64,000 nt of DNA from Rhodococcus wratislaviensis (GCF_900455735.1 NZ_UAUI01000024.1:216001-280000); one strand, 5' to 3'; shown: positions 1-8,521, counted from the stretch's first letter. The notes: generated from the sequence alone by a model not told the origin. Made by a program: numbers and translations.

Positions 1-17
1 GAGCACGTTCGCCCGGA

Positions 18-542
18 TCAGAACAACCAGGGGACCTCGTCGTGACCGAAGTCGTGGAAGTCGCCGAACCGCCCCGAGTAGAACACCAGGCCGGTGCCCT
101 CCCGGCAGCGCATGTCGGTGACCTCGCCGTAGAAGACGCGGTGGTCGCCGATGTCGTGGGCGCTGTGGACCCTGCATTCGAGCTGGGCCAGAGCATCTTT
201 GATCAGCGGCAGCCCCGAGCGGCTGCGATCGCAGGGCAGGTCGTCGAATCGGGCGCCGCCCCGCGTGGCGAAGCGGCGGGCGAGAGCTTCCTGACGGGAG
301 CCGAGGACGGAAACGGCGAACGAGCCCGCGGCTTCCACGGCCTCGGTGGTGCGGGAGCCGTGGGTGAGCGAGACGAGCAGGATTGCCGGGTCCAGGCTGA
401 TCGAGGTCAGGGAGCTGATCGTCATGGCACTGGGGTCGCCGTCGCCGTCGTCGGCGCTGACGACGGCGACCCCGGTGGTGAACCGGCCCATGCTTCGCCG
501 CATGTCCGTCGGGGTGGGGGCGTGGAATGCCGGAAGGGTCAT
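18..542 (-). CDS. Flavin reductase-like protein (HpaC type)
   Basis: A 174-residue protein of the FMN-binding split-barrel flavin reductase family, the small partner of two-component flavin monooxygenases. The block GRFTTGVAVVSA (residues 19-30) and the SAMTISSLTS stretch (38-47) are the usual flavin-site signature. It should use NAD(P)H to reduce free flavin for the HpaB-type oxygenase two genes upstream. It is the last visible gene of a minus-strand operon and starts 7 nt after the cupin gene. Length is normal for the family. The family is clear; preference for FAD or FMN is not readable. Confidence 0.88.
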   Translation of the reverse strand: MTLPAFHAPTPTDMRRSMGRFTTGVAVVSADDGDGDPSAMTISSLTSISLDPAILLVSLTHGSRTTEAVEAAGSFAVSVLGSRQEALARRFATRGGARFDDLPCDRSRSGLPLIKDALAQLECRVHSAHDIGDHRVFYGEVTDMRCREGTGLVFYSGRFGDFHDFGHDEVPWLF

Positions 543-549
543 CGTGGGC

Positions 550-897
550 CTACTTACTGTGGTACCGGACTTCGAAGGTGACGACGCCCTCGTCCGTGCT
601 CCAGGGGCCGTGCGGCATGCCGGGCGGCCGGCAGGCGTACATTCCCGCGGTGAACGTCTCGCCGAGGGTCAGGTCGGTGAACGACCCCTCGAGGATGTAG
701 ACCTCCTCCCAGAAGTCGTGCTTCTGCACGCCCATGGGAGTGGAATCGGCGCCGGGTTCGTAGCGCAGGATCCGGGTGGCGACGTTGCCTTCCGGGTCCT
801 TGGCGAGGATGCGTTCGGTGATCTTCGGATCGTCACCCGGACATACCGTCCACTCGACGTCGGTGACCGGGAAGAATTCGAATTCGGGCTTGGCCAT
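550..897 (-). CDS. Small single-domain cupin protein
   Basis: A 115-residue one-domain cupin. The first cupin motif is QKHDFWEEVYILEG (about 58-71), giving H60 and E64/E65 as likely metal ligands; the second is PPGMPHGPW (91-99) with H96. It resembles ChrR-like or quercetinase-like small cupins. It lies 6 nt after the HpaB gene and 7 nt before the flavin reductase, so it is almost certainly co-transcribed and may act on the hydroxylated product (oxygenation, isomerisation or binding). The reaction cannot be assigned from sequence. Confidence 0.82.
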   Translation of the reverse strand: MAKPEFEFFPVTDVEWTVCPGDDPKITERILAKDPEGNVATRILRYEPGADSTPMGVQKHDFWEEVYILEGSFTDLTLGETFTAGMYACRPPGMPHGPWSTDEGVVTFEVRYHSK

Positions 898-903
898 GAG
901 GGT

Positions 904-2361
904 TTACTCGCTTTCCGCTTTGTAGCCGTCGGTGAACTGCTGCACAGCCGCGACGGCGCTGTCGTAGTCGTAGTTGCGGTACGTGTATGCACCCTTCACC
1001 ACGAAAGGGGCGCCGGCGTAGAACATCTCGTACTGCTGGTGTCGTCCGGCGAATTCGGATCCGATGATGTCCCAGGCCAGTTTGAAGAGCTTGACGCGCT
1101 CCTCGGACGGCACCCCGGGGGACTGGACGTAGTGTTCGATGTCCCGGGACGTCAGCGGGCTGGTGAGGTCCTTGACGCTCGACGGGAGTTGCAGCACACC
1201 GCCGCCGACGAGGTCGCGCAGGATCGCGATCACCCGCGGGTAGATCTCCGACTGCAGGCCCATCGACCCGTACAGGGCCTGCCTGCCCGGCAGCCACATC
1301 CCGGCCGAATCCGGCTCGGCGGTGTACTCGGCGGCCAGTACCGCGGAACGGACCCCGCTGACGAGTGCGGCGAGTTCGCCGAGCTTCTCCTGAACGCTGG
1401 GGATCTTGTCCACCCCGTTGACCTGGGTGACCCGGCGCGCCACGCCGGCAATGAATTCGAGCTTCGTCGCGAAGCGGATCTGGGCCTGCCAGTTGCCAAG
1501 AACGTGGGCGCCGGTCTCGAAGAACTGCCGGCGGACACCGGTGGTGTCGCGGTCCACGAACACGCGATCCCACGGCACGAGGACGTCGTCGAAGACGAGG
1601 AGCGAGTCGGGCTCGTCGTAGCGGCAGGTCAGTGGGTAGTCGAACGAGCTCGTCGCGGCCGGGATGTACGGGCGGCGAACGTACTGCTTGAGACCGGGAG
1701 CGTTGGTCGGGACCACGAACCCGACGGCGAAGTCCTTGTCGTCCGGGCCGAGCGGCTTGATGCACGAGACGAAGATTTCGTCGGCGATCGCCCCGCCGGT
1801 CGCCAGCATCTGCGAACCACGGATGACCAGGCCCTCGGGGGTCTCCTCGACCACACCGGCCTGCAGGTACTCACCCTCCCAGCCGGACGCCGTCGTCGCG
1901 CGTGAGACCTGCGGCGGGATGATCGCGTACGAGACGTAGAGGTTCTCGTCGAGCAGCCGCCGGTACAACTCGGAGACGTTCGCCCCGAAGTCGTGCCCAC
2001 CCTCGGCCGCGAACACCTCGGGATGCGCTGCGAACGCGGCGAGGAACGTCCCCACATGATCGGGGCTACGACCGATCCAGCCGTGCGTGTGCTTCGCCCA
2101 CCGCTCGATCGCCTCCCGCCGCTGCGCGAGCTCCTCCCGCGATCGGGGAATCGAGAACACCCGATTGGCCGCCTTCCCGGTTTCGGGTGCGACGTACTGC
2201 ATGCCGTTGGCCTCGTCCGCCGCCAGATCGAACATCTCGGCGATCGTCCGGGTCACGGGGGCGAAGGCCGGATGGGTGGTGACGTCGTCGATCTTCTCCC
2301 CGTCGACGAGCACTACGCGCCCGTCGTTCAGGGAGGCCAGGTAGTCGGCTCCGGTGCGCAT
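904..2361 (-). CDS. HpaB-family 4-hydroxyphenylacetate 3-monooxygenase-like oxygenase
   Basis: A 485-residue protein of the HpaB/acyl-CoA-dehydrogenase-fold oxygenase family, which uses reduced FAD and O2 to hydroxylate phenols or N-heterocycles. The N-terminal MRTGADYLASLNDGR opening, the MLATGGAIADEIFVSC segment near the middle and the DDVLVPWDRVFV stretch are family landmarks. Length is typical (about 480-520). With the flavin reductase in the same operon it forms a two-component system. The neighbours (cupin, DUF2848, nitrilase-fold amidase) are not those of classical homoprotocatechuate degradation, so the substrate is probably different; it is unknown. Confidence 0.9.
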   Translation of the reverse strand: MRTGADYLASLNDGRVVLVDGEKIDDVTTHPAFAPVTRTIAEMFDLAADEANGMQYVAPETGKAANRVFSIPRSREELAQRREAIERWAKHTHGWIGRSPDHVGTFLAAFAAHPEVFAAEGGHDFGANVSELYRRLLDENLYVSYAIIPPQVSRATTASGWEGEYLQAGVVEETPEGLVIRGSQMLATGGAIADEIFVSCIKPLGPDDKDFAVGFVVPTNAPGLKQYVRRPYIPAATSSFDYPLTCRYDEPDSLLVFDDVLVPWDRVFVDRDTTGVRRQFFETGAHVLGNWQAQIRFATKLEFIAGVARRVTQVNGVDKIPSVQEKLGELAALVSGVRSAVLAAEYTAEPDSAGMWLPGRQALYGSMGLQSEIYPRVIAILRDLVGGGVLQLPSSVKDLTSPLTSRDIEHYVQSPGVPSEERVKLFKLAWDIIGSEFAGRHQQYEMFYAGAPFVVKGAYTYRNYDYDSAVAAVQQFTDGYKAESE

Positions 2362-2362
2362 G

Positions 2363-3040
2363 TCAGTGTCCTTCGGTGGTGTAGGAGTGGGCCAGGGTTC
2401 GGCCGTCGGGCAGGGTGAGTTCGAGGTCCCACCGGTGACCGGGGGTGAACTTGCCGTCGAGCAGCGGCAGGGTGCCTGCGAAGCAGAGCAGGTCCTCGCC
2501 GGTGTCGCCGAGCCGGTCGGCGAAGATCTGCAGAAGGTTCTGCGGTGTACGGAGATTGGCCAGGGTGCCGTCCTGATACAGGACCCCGTCGACCCACGAT
2601 CGGGCCCGGCACGCGTCCCAGTCGAACGACGCCCAGTCGGCGATCTCGATGACGGCCGGGCCTACCGGCTTCGGGCACGCCCGCTTCGAGTCGCCGATGT
2701 CGACGGTCTCGAGTTCGCGGTCGGTGTGGTCGGAGCCGACACCGAGGTAGTACCGCCCGCGGTGCCGCAGGATCACCGGCTCGACCTCGCCCGAGGTGTG
2801 CGTTCCTACGACGGGGGCCTGCGTCGCGGTGGTGACCGTCGCGATCTCGACGGGGTAGAACATCGGCACCTGTGCGGGCGGTGCGACTCCGATGGCCGCG
2901 AGCTCGTCGATGTGATGTTGCACCGCTGCTTCGTCCCGGCCGGTGTAGCCGGCTACCAGGGTTCGGCCGCTGCCGAAACGCAGGATCTCGGAGGAATCGA
3001 GGGTTTCGAAGGTGAGCACCTCCGTGGTGGCGCCGGTCAT
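2363..3040 (-). CDS. DUF2848 family protein (FAH-like fold)
   Basis: A 225-residue protein that I recognise as DUF2848, a family related to fumarylacetoacetate hydrolases. The reading frame continues upstream, but the start is set at the ATG at 3040 because it makes a 4-nt ATGA overlap with the stop of the nitrilase-like gene, and the extension is only a shadow of that gene. The C-terminal part carries the GHRWDLELTLPDGRTL segment. It ends 1 nt before the HpaB gene starts. A hydrolase or hydratase step on a ring-opened intermediate is plausible from the context but not shown. Confidence 0.8.
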   Translation of the reverse strand: MTGATTEVLTFETLDSSEILRFGSGRTLVAGYTGRDEAAVQHHIDELAAIGVAPPAQVPMFYPVEIATVTTATQAPVVGTHTSGEVEPVILRHRGRYYLGVGSDHTDRELETVDIGDSKRACPKPVGPAVIEIADWASFDWDACRARSWVDGVLYQDGTLANLRTPQNLLQIFADRLGDTGEDLLCFAGTLPLLDGKFTPGHRWDLELTLPDGRTLAHSYTTEGH

Positions 3041-3849
3041 GAAAGGACCTTTCTGCGGTTGAGGAAGCTGTAGTCGTCGAGCCGGTCCCTCAGGATCGGG
3101 AACTCGGCGCGGGTGCGGTCGACCACGGCGGGGTCGATCTCGGCGATGGTGATGCCCTCGGACGAATCCGCCTCGGCGATCACCGTTCCCCACGGGTCGA
3201 CTATCCGGCTGTGGCCGCCGAGTTCGACGGAATTGTGTGTGCCGGTGGCGTTGCAGGCGATCACGAAGACCTGGTTGTCGACGGCGCGGGCCGAGGTCAG
3301 CAGCCGCCAGTGCTCCTTGCGGGCTTTCGGCCAGGCCGCAGGAACGATGACGAGTTGCGCTCCGGCCGAGACCAATTCGGTCCACAATCCGGGGAACCGC
3401 AGGTCGTAGCAGGTCGTGGCGGCGATCGGGCCGAACGGGGTGTCGGTGGTGTGGATCTGCGTCCCCGGCTGCACGAGCTGCGCTTCGAGGGAGTCGTATC
3501 CGAAAACGTGAACTTTGCTGTAGTGGTGGTGGACCTGTCCGTCGGGGCCGATCAGGACCGCCGTGTTGCGCAGCCTGCCCTCCTCGCCCTGTTCGACGAT
3601 GCTGCCGGCGTGGATGTAGCACTGCCGTTCGACGGCGACGGATGCCAGAACCTGGACGGTACCGCCGTCGAGAGTCTCCGCGGCGGCGGAGTAGTCGTCG
3701 AAGTGGTTGTATCCCACGCGCCACAGCTCGGGCAGAACGATGAGGTCGACTCGCTCGTCGAGTCCGGTCAGGAGGTTGCGTACGCGCTCGAGTCGATGCG
3801 CGGGGGTCTCGGAATCGGGGCTGGCCAGCTGAGCCAGGGCTATCTTCAT
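3037..3849 (-). CDS. Carbon-nitrogen hydrolase (nitrilase superfamily amidase)
   Basis: A 270-residue nitrilase-fold enzyme with a complete catalytic triad: E41 in VLPELW, K112 in YSKVHVF and C147 in TTCYDLRFP. The CYDLRFPGL context and length resemble omega-amidase/NIT2-like branches, which cleave small amides. Translation is coupled to the DUF2848 gene by a 4-nt overlap. In the operon it would release ammonia from an amide intermediate, hinting at a nitrogen-containing substrate for the HpaB system. The family is clear, the substrate unknown. Confidence 0.88.
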   Translation of the reverse strand: MKIALAQLASPDSETPAHRLERVRNLLTGLDERVDLIVLPELWRVGYNHFDDYSAAAETLDGGTVQVLASVAVERQCYIHAGSIVEQGEEGRLRNTAVLIGPDGQVHHHYSKVHVFGYDSLEAQLVQPGTQIHTTDTPFGPIAATTCYDLRFPGLWTELVSAGAQLVIVPAAWPKARKEHWRLLTSARAVDNQVFVIACNATGTHNSVELGGHSRIVDPWGTVIAEADSSEGITIAEIDPAVVDRTRAEFPILRDRLDDYSFLNRRKVLS

Positions 3850-3866
3850 GGGTTTCCTTCGTGCCG

Positions 3867-4511
3867 TTAGATATTCGGCTGTTTCATTGACTGCAGGGTG
3901 GTGTCGAGGTGTTCCCGCACCGCCTGTACCGCGGCGTGGGGATCACCTGCCGCTATCGCGTCGGCGATGGCGTGGTGCTCGACGAGAACCTGCTTCTTGC
4001 GGGTTTCGTCGGCCATGACGATGCGGATGCCCATCCGCATCTGGCGGTCCCGCAGCGAGCTGTAGAAGGTGTTCATCAGTGGATTGCCCGCCGCGCGGAT
4101 GATGGCCGTGTGGAATTCGAGGTCGTGCGCGATGAAGTCGACCGGGTCGGTGTCGTTCTCCTGCAGGTCCAGGAGAATGCGGAGCCGGTCCGGTACCAGG
4201 CCCGGCTGGGGCGCCACTTCGGTGACCGACCATTCCTCGACCACCCTCCGGGCCTGCATGATGGCTTCCACGTCACTGTCGGACAATGCCGGGATGAAGG
4301 CACCCTTGTGGGGCACTCGCCGGATGAAGCCTTCGGCCTCGAGGCGTAACAACGCCTCGCGCACCGGAGTTCGGGAAATTCCGGAGGACGCGGCGACCTG
4401 CGCTTCGGACAGAAACATCTCCTCGTCGCGGGGCAGGGTGATGATGGTGTTCTTCAGCCACTCGTAGGCCAGCTCCGGTGCCGTTGCCCCGGTGGTCTTC
4501 GATGTCGTCAT
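3867..4511 (-). CDS. GntR-family regulator, FadR/FCD subfamily
   Basis: A 214-residue regulator with an N-terminal winged helix (SGISRTPVREALLRLEAEGF, about residues 43-62) and an all-helical FCD ligand domain (about 85-205). It lies inside the operon between the MHS transporter (21 nt gap) and the nitrilase gene, so it is probably autoregulated. A 10-bp site fitting the FadR-subfamily consensus TnGTnnACnA lies at 6090-6099 and overlaps a possible -10 (TATACA on the minus strand) of the operon. The effector is probably the pathway substrate. Confidence 0.88.
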   Translation of the reverse strand: MTTSKTTGATAPELAYEWLKNTIITLPRDEEMFLSEAQVAASSGISRTPVREALLRLEAEGFIRRVPHKGAFIPALSDSDVEAIMQARRVVEEWSVTEVAPQPGLVPDRLRILLDLQENDTDPVDFIAHDLEFHTAIIRAAGNPLMNTFYSSLRDRQMRMGIRIVMADETRKKQVLVEHHAIADAIAAGDPHAAVQAVREHLDTTLQSMKQPNI

Positions 4512-4532
4512 GGCTTGCCCCTTCGAGGAGAG

Positions 4533-5900
4533 TCAGGAGATGACGGACGCCGGCTTTTCCGGCGTCCGGGAGGCCGCCTCGTCGCCCACGGCCGCGAGAT
4601 CCACGGACTGCGTTTCCCGCGCGAGAAGTGAGGCGATCAGGGAGATGACTCCCATGGCGGCGAGGTAGGCACCGATGGCGTATCCGGTGCCGAACCGGGT
4701 GTAGAGCGCGATCGCGATGATCGGGGCCAGCGAGCCGGCGAGGACGGACGCGAGGTTGTAGGCCAGCGACACTCCGGAGTACCGGACCTCGGTGGGGAAC
4801 AGTTCGGAGAAGAACGCGCCGATCACGGCGCTGTACGCCGCGAAGATCAGCAGTCCCACCGCCACCGCGAGGGTGATCGCCGCCGGATTCTTCGTGTCCA
4901 GCAGAGCGAAGAACACGAACGCCCACACGATGGTGGCGGCGGACGCGCCGATGTAGATCGGTCGTCGGCCGATCCGGTCGGCGAGCACGGCGAACATCGG
5001 GATCGTCACCAGGGCGACGACCATACCGATCATGACGGCGTTCAATCCGGTGCTGCGCTCGAGTTCGAGGATCTGGGTGATGTAGGTGATGACGAACAGC
5101 GAGAAGATGTAGAAGCCGGCGTTCTCGCCGAAGCGGGTGAAGGCCGCGAGGAGGATCTGGCGCCAGTGTCCCCGGACGGCCGCTGCGAGCGGCATGCCCT
5201 TCTTCTCGGCGGTCGCGGTTTCCCGGGACTGCTCGAACAGCGGGGTCTCCGCGACGTACAGCCGCAGCACCAGGCCGATGATCACCAGCAGGGCCGACAG
5301 CCCGAACGCGATCCGCCATCCCCAGGACAGGAACGCGTCCTCCGACAGCACCGAACCGAGGACGGCGAGCACCCCGGCCGCCAGCAGGTTGCCCAGCGGC
5401 GGACCGAGATTGGGCCATGCGGACCAGAACGCCCGTCTCTTCGAGTCGCCGTGTTCGGAGACCAGCAGAACTGCCCCACCCCACTCGCCACCGAGGGCGA
5501 AACCCTGCACCAGCCGCAGAAGCACCAGGATCAACGGTGCGGCGACGCCGATCGAGGCGTACGTGGGCAGGAAGGCGATGAGGAAGGTCGACACTCCCAT
5601 GAGCATCAGGCTGGCGATGAGGGTGGCCCGCCGGCCTTTGACGTCCCCGTAGTGCCCGAGTACCGCGGCACCGAGGGGGCGCGCCACGAAGCCGACCGCG
5701 TAGGTGGCGAACGCGAGCATGGTGCCCACCAGGGGATCTTCGGTGGGGAAGAACAGCTTGTTGAACACCAGCGCCGCCGCAGTTCCGTACAGGAAGAAGT
5801 CGTACCACTCGACTGCTGTGCCGGCGAGGCTCGAACCTGCGATGACGGGCAGGCTGGTGTGTGGTCTGCGATTGATAGATTTGTTGTTGGCGGTTGCCAT
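4533..5900 (-). CDS. MFS transporter, metabolite:H+ symporter (MHS) family
   Basis: A 455-residue, 12-helix major facilitator of the MHS family (ProP/ShiA-like). The opening AGSSLAGTAVEWYDFFLYGT and the DVKGRRATLI loop after helix 2 are typical. It is the first gene of the HpaB operon, with a good ribosome site (AGGAG, 6 nt before the ATG at 5900). MHS carriers import small carboxylates and zwitterions, so this should be the uptake system for the pathway substrate. About 185 nt of leader separates it from the proposed operator at 6090. Confidence 0.9.
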   Translation of the reverse strand: MATANNKSINRRPHTSLPVIAGSSLAGTAVEWYDFFLYGTAAALVFNKLFFPTEDPLVGTMLAFATYAVGFVARPLGAAVLGHYGDVKGRRATLIASLMLMGVSTFLIAFLPTYASIGVAAPLILVLLRLVQGFALGGEWGGAVLLVSEHGDSKRRAFWSAWPNLGPPLGNLLAAGVLAVLGSVLSEDAFLSWGWRIAFGLSALLVIIGLVLRLYVAETPLFEQSRETATAEKKGMPLAAAVRGHWRQILLAAFTRFGENAGFYIFSLFVITYITQILELERSTGLNAVMIGMVVALVTIPMFAVLADRIGRRPIYIGASAATIVWAFVFFALLDTKNPAAITLAVAVGLLIFAAYSAVIGAFFSELFPTEVRYSGVSLAYNLASVLAGSLAPIIAIALYTRFGTGYAIGAYLAAMGVISLIASLLARETQSVDLAAVGDEAASRTPEKPASVIS

Positions 5901-5944
5901 AGTCGACTCCTAGGTCGAATCGTCGCTACGTGACGAGCTGCGCG

Positions 5945-6045
5945 TCCTTGCGCCTACCTCCAAGTAGGCGACTCGAACGGTCGCGCAGATGGTGCTGCCT
6001 GGGCTCGGTGGTTGCTCCAACAGCCGCCGAGCCCACTTTTTTCTT
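5945..6045 (+). ncRNA. Candidate small RNA with two CUCCAA-loop hairpins and T-rich terminator
   Basis: Two hairpins lie in tandem on the plus strand. Hairpin 1 is CGCCTAC (5951-5957), loop CTCCAA, GTAGGCG (5964-5970), perfect. Hairpin 2 is GGGCTCGGTGG (6001-6011), a loop containing CTCCAA, then CCGCCGAGCCC (6024-6034) with one mismatch, followed by AC and TTTTTTCTT (6037-6045). This is the only classical stem-plus-T-run I found in the window. No plus-strand gene lies upstream, so it should end an independent RNA. A weak promoter (TTGGCG 5887-5892, TAGGTC 5911-5916) is possible; the 5' end is not determined. The start given is approximate. Confidence 0.45.
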
Positions 6046-6089
6046 GCCTTTCCGACTGTGAAGCCGATCACGCAAAGGCCGTGCACCAG

Positions 6090-6099
6090 TTGTATACGA
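6090..6099. promoter_or_regulatory. Candidate GntR (FadR-subfamily) operator
   Basis: TTGTATACGA fits the TnGT-n2-ACnA consensus of FadR-type GntR operators. On the minus strand it contains TATACA, a possible -10 for the MHS/GntR/HpaB operon, so binding would block transcription. The assignment to the GntR gene at 3867-4511 is by proximity. Confidence 0.4.
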
Positions 6100-6161
6100 C
6101 CGGTCTACGATCCGCAAGAGGGGTTCGAATTCGCGGATTCCGGTCCGCGACTGAGTGTCTC

Positions 6162-6210
6162 TTGACGCCGGCCCGTGTACGACCTAGCTTAATCGAATCA
6201 TATTCGATTA
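6162..6210 (+). promoter_or_regulatory. Promoter and TetR operator of the amidohydrolase gene
   Basis: TTGACG (6162-6167), a 17-nt spacer and TAGCTT (6185-6190) form a good sigma-A-like promoter. A perfect palindrome, TAATCGAAT-N3-ATTCGATTA (6190-6210), overlaps the -10 and the predicted start site, as expected for a repressor site. Related palindromes lie at 8496-8516 and 8548-8572, around the TetR gene. Confidence 0.65.
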
Positions 6211-6225
6211 GTTGGAGGAGGTCCC

Positions 6226-7839
6226 GTGGACGCCGAACTGCTCGTCGTCGGAGGCGCGGTGCGCACCGGTGATCCCGACCGGCCCGTCAGTGACGCGCTC
6301 GCCGTGGCCGCCGGCCGCGTGGTTGCTCTGGGGGAGCGGGCTCGTGCGATGCGGTCGAGCCGCACCGAACTGATCGACCTGGATGGGGGCGCATTGTTGC
6401 CGTCGTTCGGAGACGGACACGTCCACCCGCTGATGGGCGGGCTGGGTTTGCGCGGTGCCTCGATTCGCGACTGTGGCAGCGTCGACGACGTCCTGCGCGA
6501 GGTGCGCCGGTGGGCGGACGAGAACCCCGAGGCCGGGTGTGTATTCGGGGACGGGGTTTCTCCGACGCTCGCCGAGGGTGGGCGTTTCGAGGCCACGTGG
6601 CTCGACAGCGTGGTTCCGGACCGGCCGGTGGTCCTGCGCACGATGGACCACCACACGGCTTGGGTCAACAGTGCAGCGCTGCGACGTGCCGGACTGAGTC
6701 GGGACACCCCGGATCCGGCGGGCGGCGAGATCGTGCGGACGGCCGACGGTGAGTTGCTCGGGACCCTGCGCGAATGGGGTGCGATCAATCCGGTTCTCGC
6801 GCTGGTGCCGGATGCGAGCCTCGACGATCGGGTCGACGCGCTGGCGACGGTGTCGACGATGCTCGCCGCCGCAGGTATCACGTGGGTGCAGGATGCGTGG
6901 ACCGAACTCGACGACGTCGAGGTCTGGCTGACTGCCGCCGACCGCGGGAGACTGTCCACCCGTGCCAACCTCGCGTTTCGTGCGACGCCGGAGAGCTGGG
7001 AGGCCGACCGGGAGGCGTTCGCCCTGGCGCGGCGGAAGGTCGAGGAGCGGGGCGGCGACGCGGTCAGGGCGGGAACGGTCAAGTTCTTCGCCGACGGCGT
7101 GATCGAGGCCGGTACGGCAGCGCTTCTGGCGCCCTACACGGACTGTCCGCACTCCCACGGCATCAGCAACTGGACGACGGACGAACTGTCGCGGGCCGCG
7201 GCCGAGGTGGACCGGCTGGGGTTCCAGATCCACATCCATGCCATCGGCGACGCCGGGGTGCGCATGGCGCTCGATGCGATCGAGCACGTCGATCGAAGCA
7301 ATGGTTCGCGTGATCGGCGCGCCACGATCGCGCATCTGCAATTGGTCGACGGTGACGACCTCGACCGATTCACGTCGCTCGGGGCGGTCGCCAACTTTCA
7401 GCCGCTGTGGGCCCAGCTCGACGCCCTGATGACGGAATTGACGATTCCGCGGATCGGGGACGACCGGGGCGCGCAGCAATATCGCATCGGAACCCTCACC
7501 GAGCGAGGTGCCCGGGTGGCCTTCGGCAGTGACTGGCCCATCACCGCCTATGAGCCGATCAAGGGAATTGCCACCGCGATCCACCGCCAGACCCCGTCCG
7601 GCATACCGACGGAGGGATGGTTGCCGGGCGAACGCGTCGGGCTCGAACGGGCCCTCGCCGCATATTCGGCCGGCGTCGCCTATCAGGGATTCGAGGAGAA
7701 CCTGTGGGGCTGCCTCCGGCCGGGAATGCGGGCCGACATGATCCAGCTGCCGGTCGACCCCTACGACCTGTCGTCCGCGCAGGCGCTCAGCGAGCTCGCC
7801 GTGACCCGAACCTGGCTGGGCGGCAAGCAGGTGCACTGA
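6226..7839 (+). CDS. Amidohydrolase family protein (YtcJ/amidohydrolase-3 type)
   Basis: A 537-residue metal-dependent hydrolase. The first metal motif is HVH (H65, H67 in GDGHVHPLMGG); later motifs are HIHAIGD, the HLQLV segment and the FGSDWPI aspartate near the C terminus. Amidohydrolase-3 members hydrolyse amides, carbamoyl or formamide groups. The start is GTG at 6226, chosen because GGAGGAG lies 5-6 nt upstream. It shares an operator with the TetR regulator and APC permease, suggesting the permease imports its substrate or carries its product. It ends 9 nt from the convergent TetR gene. Confidence 0.87.
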   Translation: MDAELLVVGGAVRTGDPDRPVSDALAVAAGRVVALGERARAMRSSRTELIDLDGGALLPSFGDGHVHPLMGGLGLRGASIRDCGSVDDVLREVRRWADENPEAGCVFGDGVSPTLAEGGRFEATWLDSVVPDRPVVLRTMDHHTAWVNSAALRRAGLSRDTPDPAGGEIVRTADGELLGTLREWGAINPVLALVPDASLDDRVDALATVSTMLAAAGITWVQDAWTELDDVEVWLTAADRGRLSTRANLAFRATPESWEADREAFALARRKVEERGGDAVRAGTVKFFADGVIEAGTAALLAPYTDCPHSHGISNWTTDELSRAAAEVDRLGFQIHIHAIGDAGVRMALDAIEHVDRSNGSRDRRATIAHLQLVDGDDLDRFTSLGAVANFQPLWAQLDALMTELTIPRIGDDRGAQQYRIGTLTERGARVAFGSDWPITAYEPIKGIATAIHRQTPSGIPTEGWLPGERVGLERALAAYSAGVAYQGFEENLWGCLRPGMRADMIQLPVDPYDLSSAQALSELAVTRTWLGGKQVH

Positions 7840-7848
7840 GATCCGGCG

Positions 7849-8478
7849 CTACCGCTGCACCGCGCCGCGTTCCTGCAGGAGGTTGCGGAAGCCCGCCAGC
7901 AGGGCCGCCAGGCCGAGTTCGAACGCCTGCTCGGCCCTCGCCGGGCCGCGGGGTGCGGCGGCAAGCGCCCGGGTCAGCGCATCGTCGGCCGTCGTCGAAT
8001 CCGCTTCGATCATGACCTCCGGGGCGGCCGCGTCCAGGGCGGCGCCGAGCAGGAAATTCTCCGCGGCGGTGATGACGGCCATGATGTGGTCGTCCGGAAA
8101 GCCGGCGTCGCGCAGACCGGCCGCCGCCGCGTGATACACCGAGAGCGAACCGGGATCGCGCACCGTCTCGGTGGCCAGGAGGCGGATGGCGGTGGGGTGC
8201 CGGCTGAACGCCGCCCGATAGGACCGGGCCCACTCGGAGAACGCCTCGTCCCAGGGCAGGCGCTCGAAGGCCGATCCGTCGATCTCTCGGACGACGCGGT
8301 GGCGAACCAGTTCGACGACGGCCGCGCGGCCTTTGGCATGGTGATAGATCGACGACACCTGCACGTTCAGGTGCCGGGCCAGATCCGGCATCCTGAAGTC
8401 GCCGTCACGATCGACCAGTTCGAGCGCCGCCTCCGCGATGCGTTCGCGGTCCAGGCGTGCGACGCGAGGTCTGCCCAT
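7849..8478 (-). CDS. TetR-family repressor of the amidohydrolase/permease regulon
   Basis: A regulator of 209 residues from the ATG at 8478 (a GTG at 8490 would add four). The ATG is preferred because GGAGAGG lies 11 nt upstream and MGRPRV is a common TetR opening. The N-terminal helix-turn-helix covers about residues 25-50 (MPDLARHLNVQVSSIYHHAKGR). The C-terminal domain is TetR_C-like. A near-palindrome overlaps its own CATAAT -10 (8518-8513), so it is probably autorepressed and controls both flanking genes. Confidence 0.88.
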   Translation of the reverse strand: MGRPRVARLDRERIAEAALELVDRDGDFRMPDLARHLNVQVSSIYHHAKGRAAVVELVRHRVVREIDGSAFERLPWDEAFSEWARSYRAAFSRHPTAIRLLATETVRDPGSLSVYHAAAAGLRDAGFPDDHIMAVITAAENFLLGAALDAAAPEVMIEADSTTADDALTRALAAAPRGPARAEQAFELGLAALLAGFRNLLQERGAVQR

Positions 8479-8495
8479 CGGTGCACCCACCTCTC

Positions 8496-8516
8496 CAATC
8501 GAAATTCATTCGATTA
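8496..8516. promoter_or_regulatory. TetR operator, autoregulatory copy
   Basis: AATCGAAA-N3-ATTCGATT within 8496-8516 is one mismatch from the perfect palindrome at 6190-6210. It lies just upstream of the TetR gene and overlaps a likely -10 (CATAAT, minus strand, 8518-8513). Confidence 0.6.
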
Positions 8517-8521
8517 TGCCC

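Noticed and set aside
346..1905. Long plus-strand open frame opposite the cupin and HpaB genes
   Set aside because: It is the shadow of the minus-strand genes: low-complexity Arg/Gly/Asp-rich translation, no ribosome site, and true homology on the other strand.
6118..6140. GGGTTCGAATTC resembling a tRNA T-arm
   Set aside because: No acceptor, D or anticodon arms could be folded around it and no tRNA length fits before the promoter.
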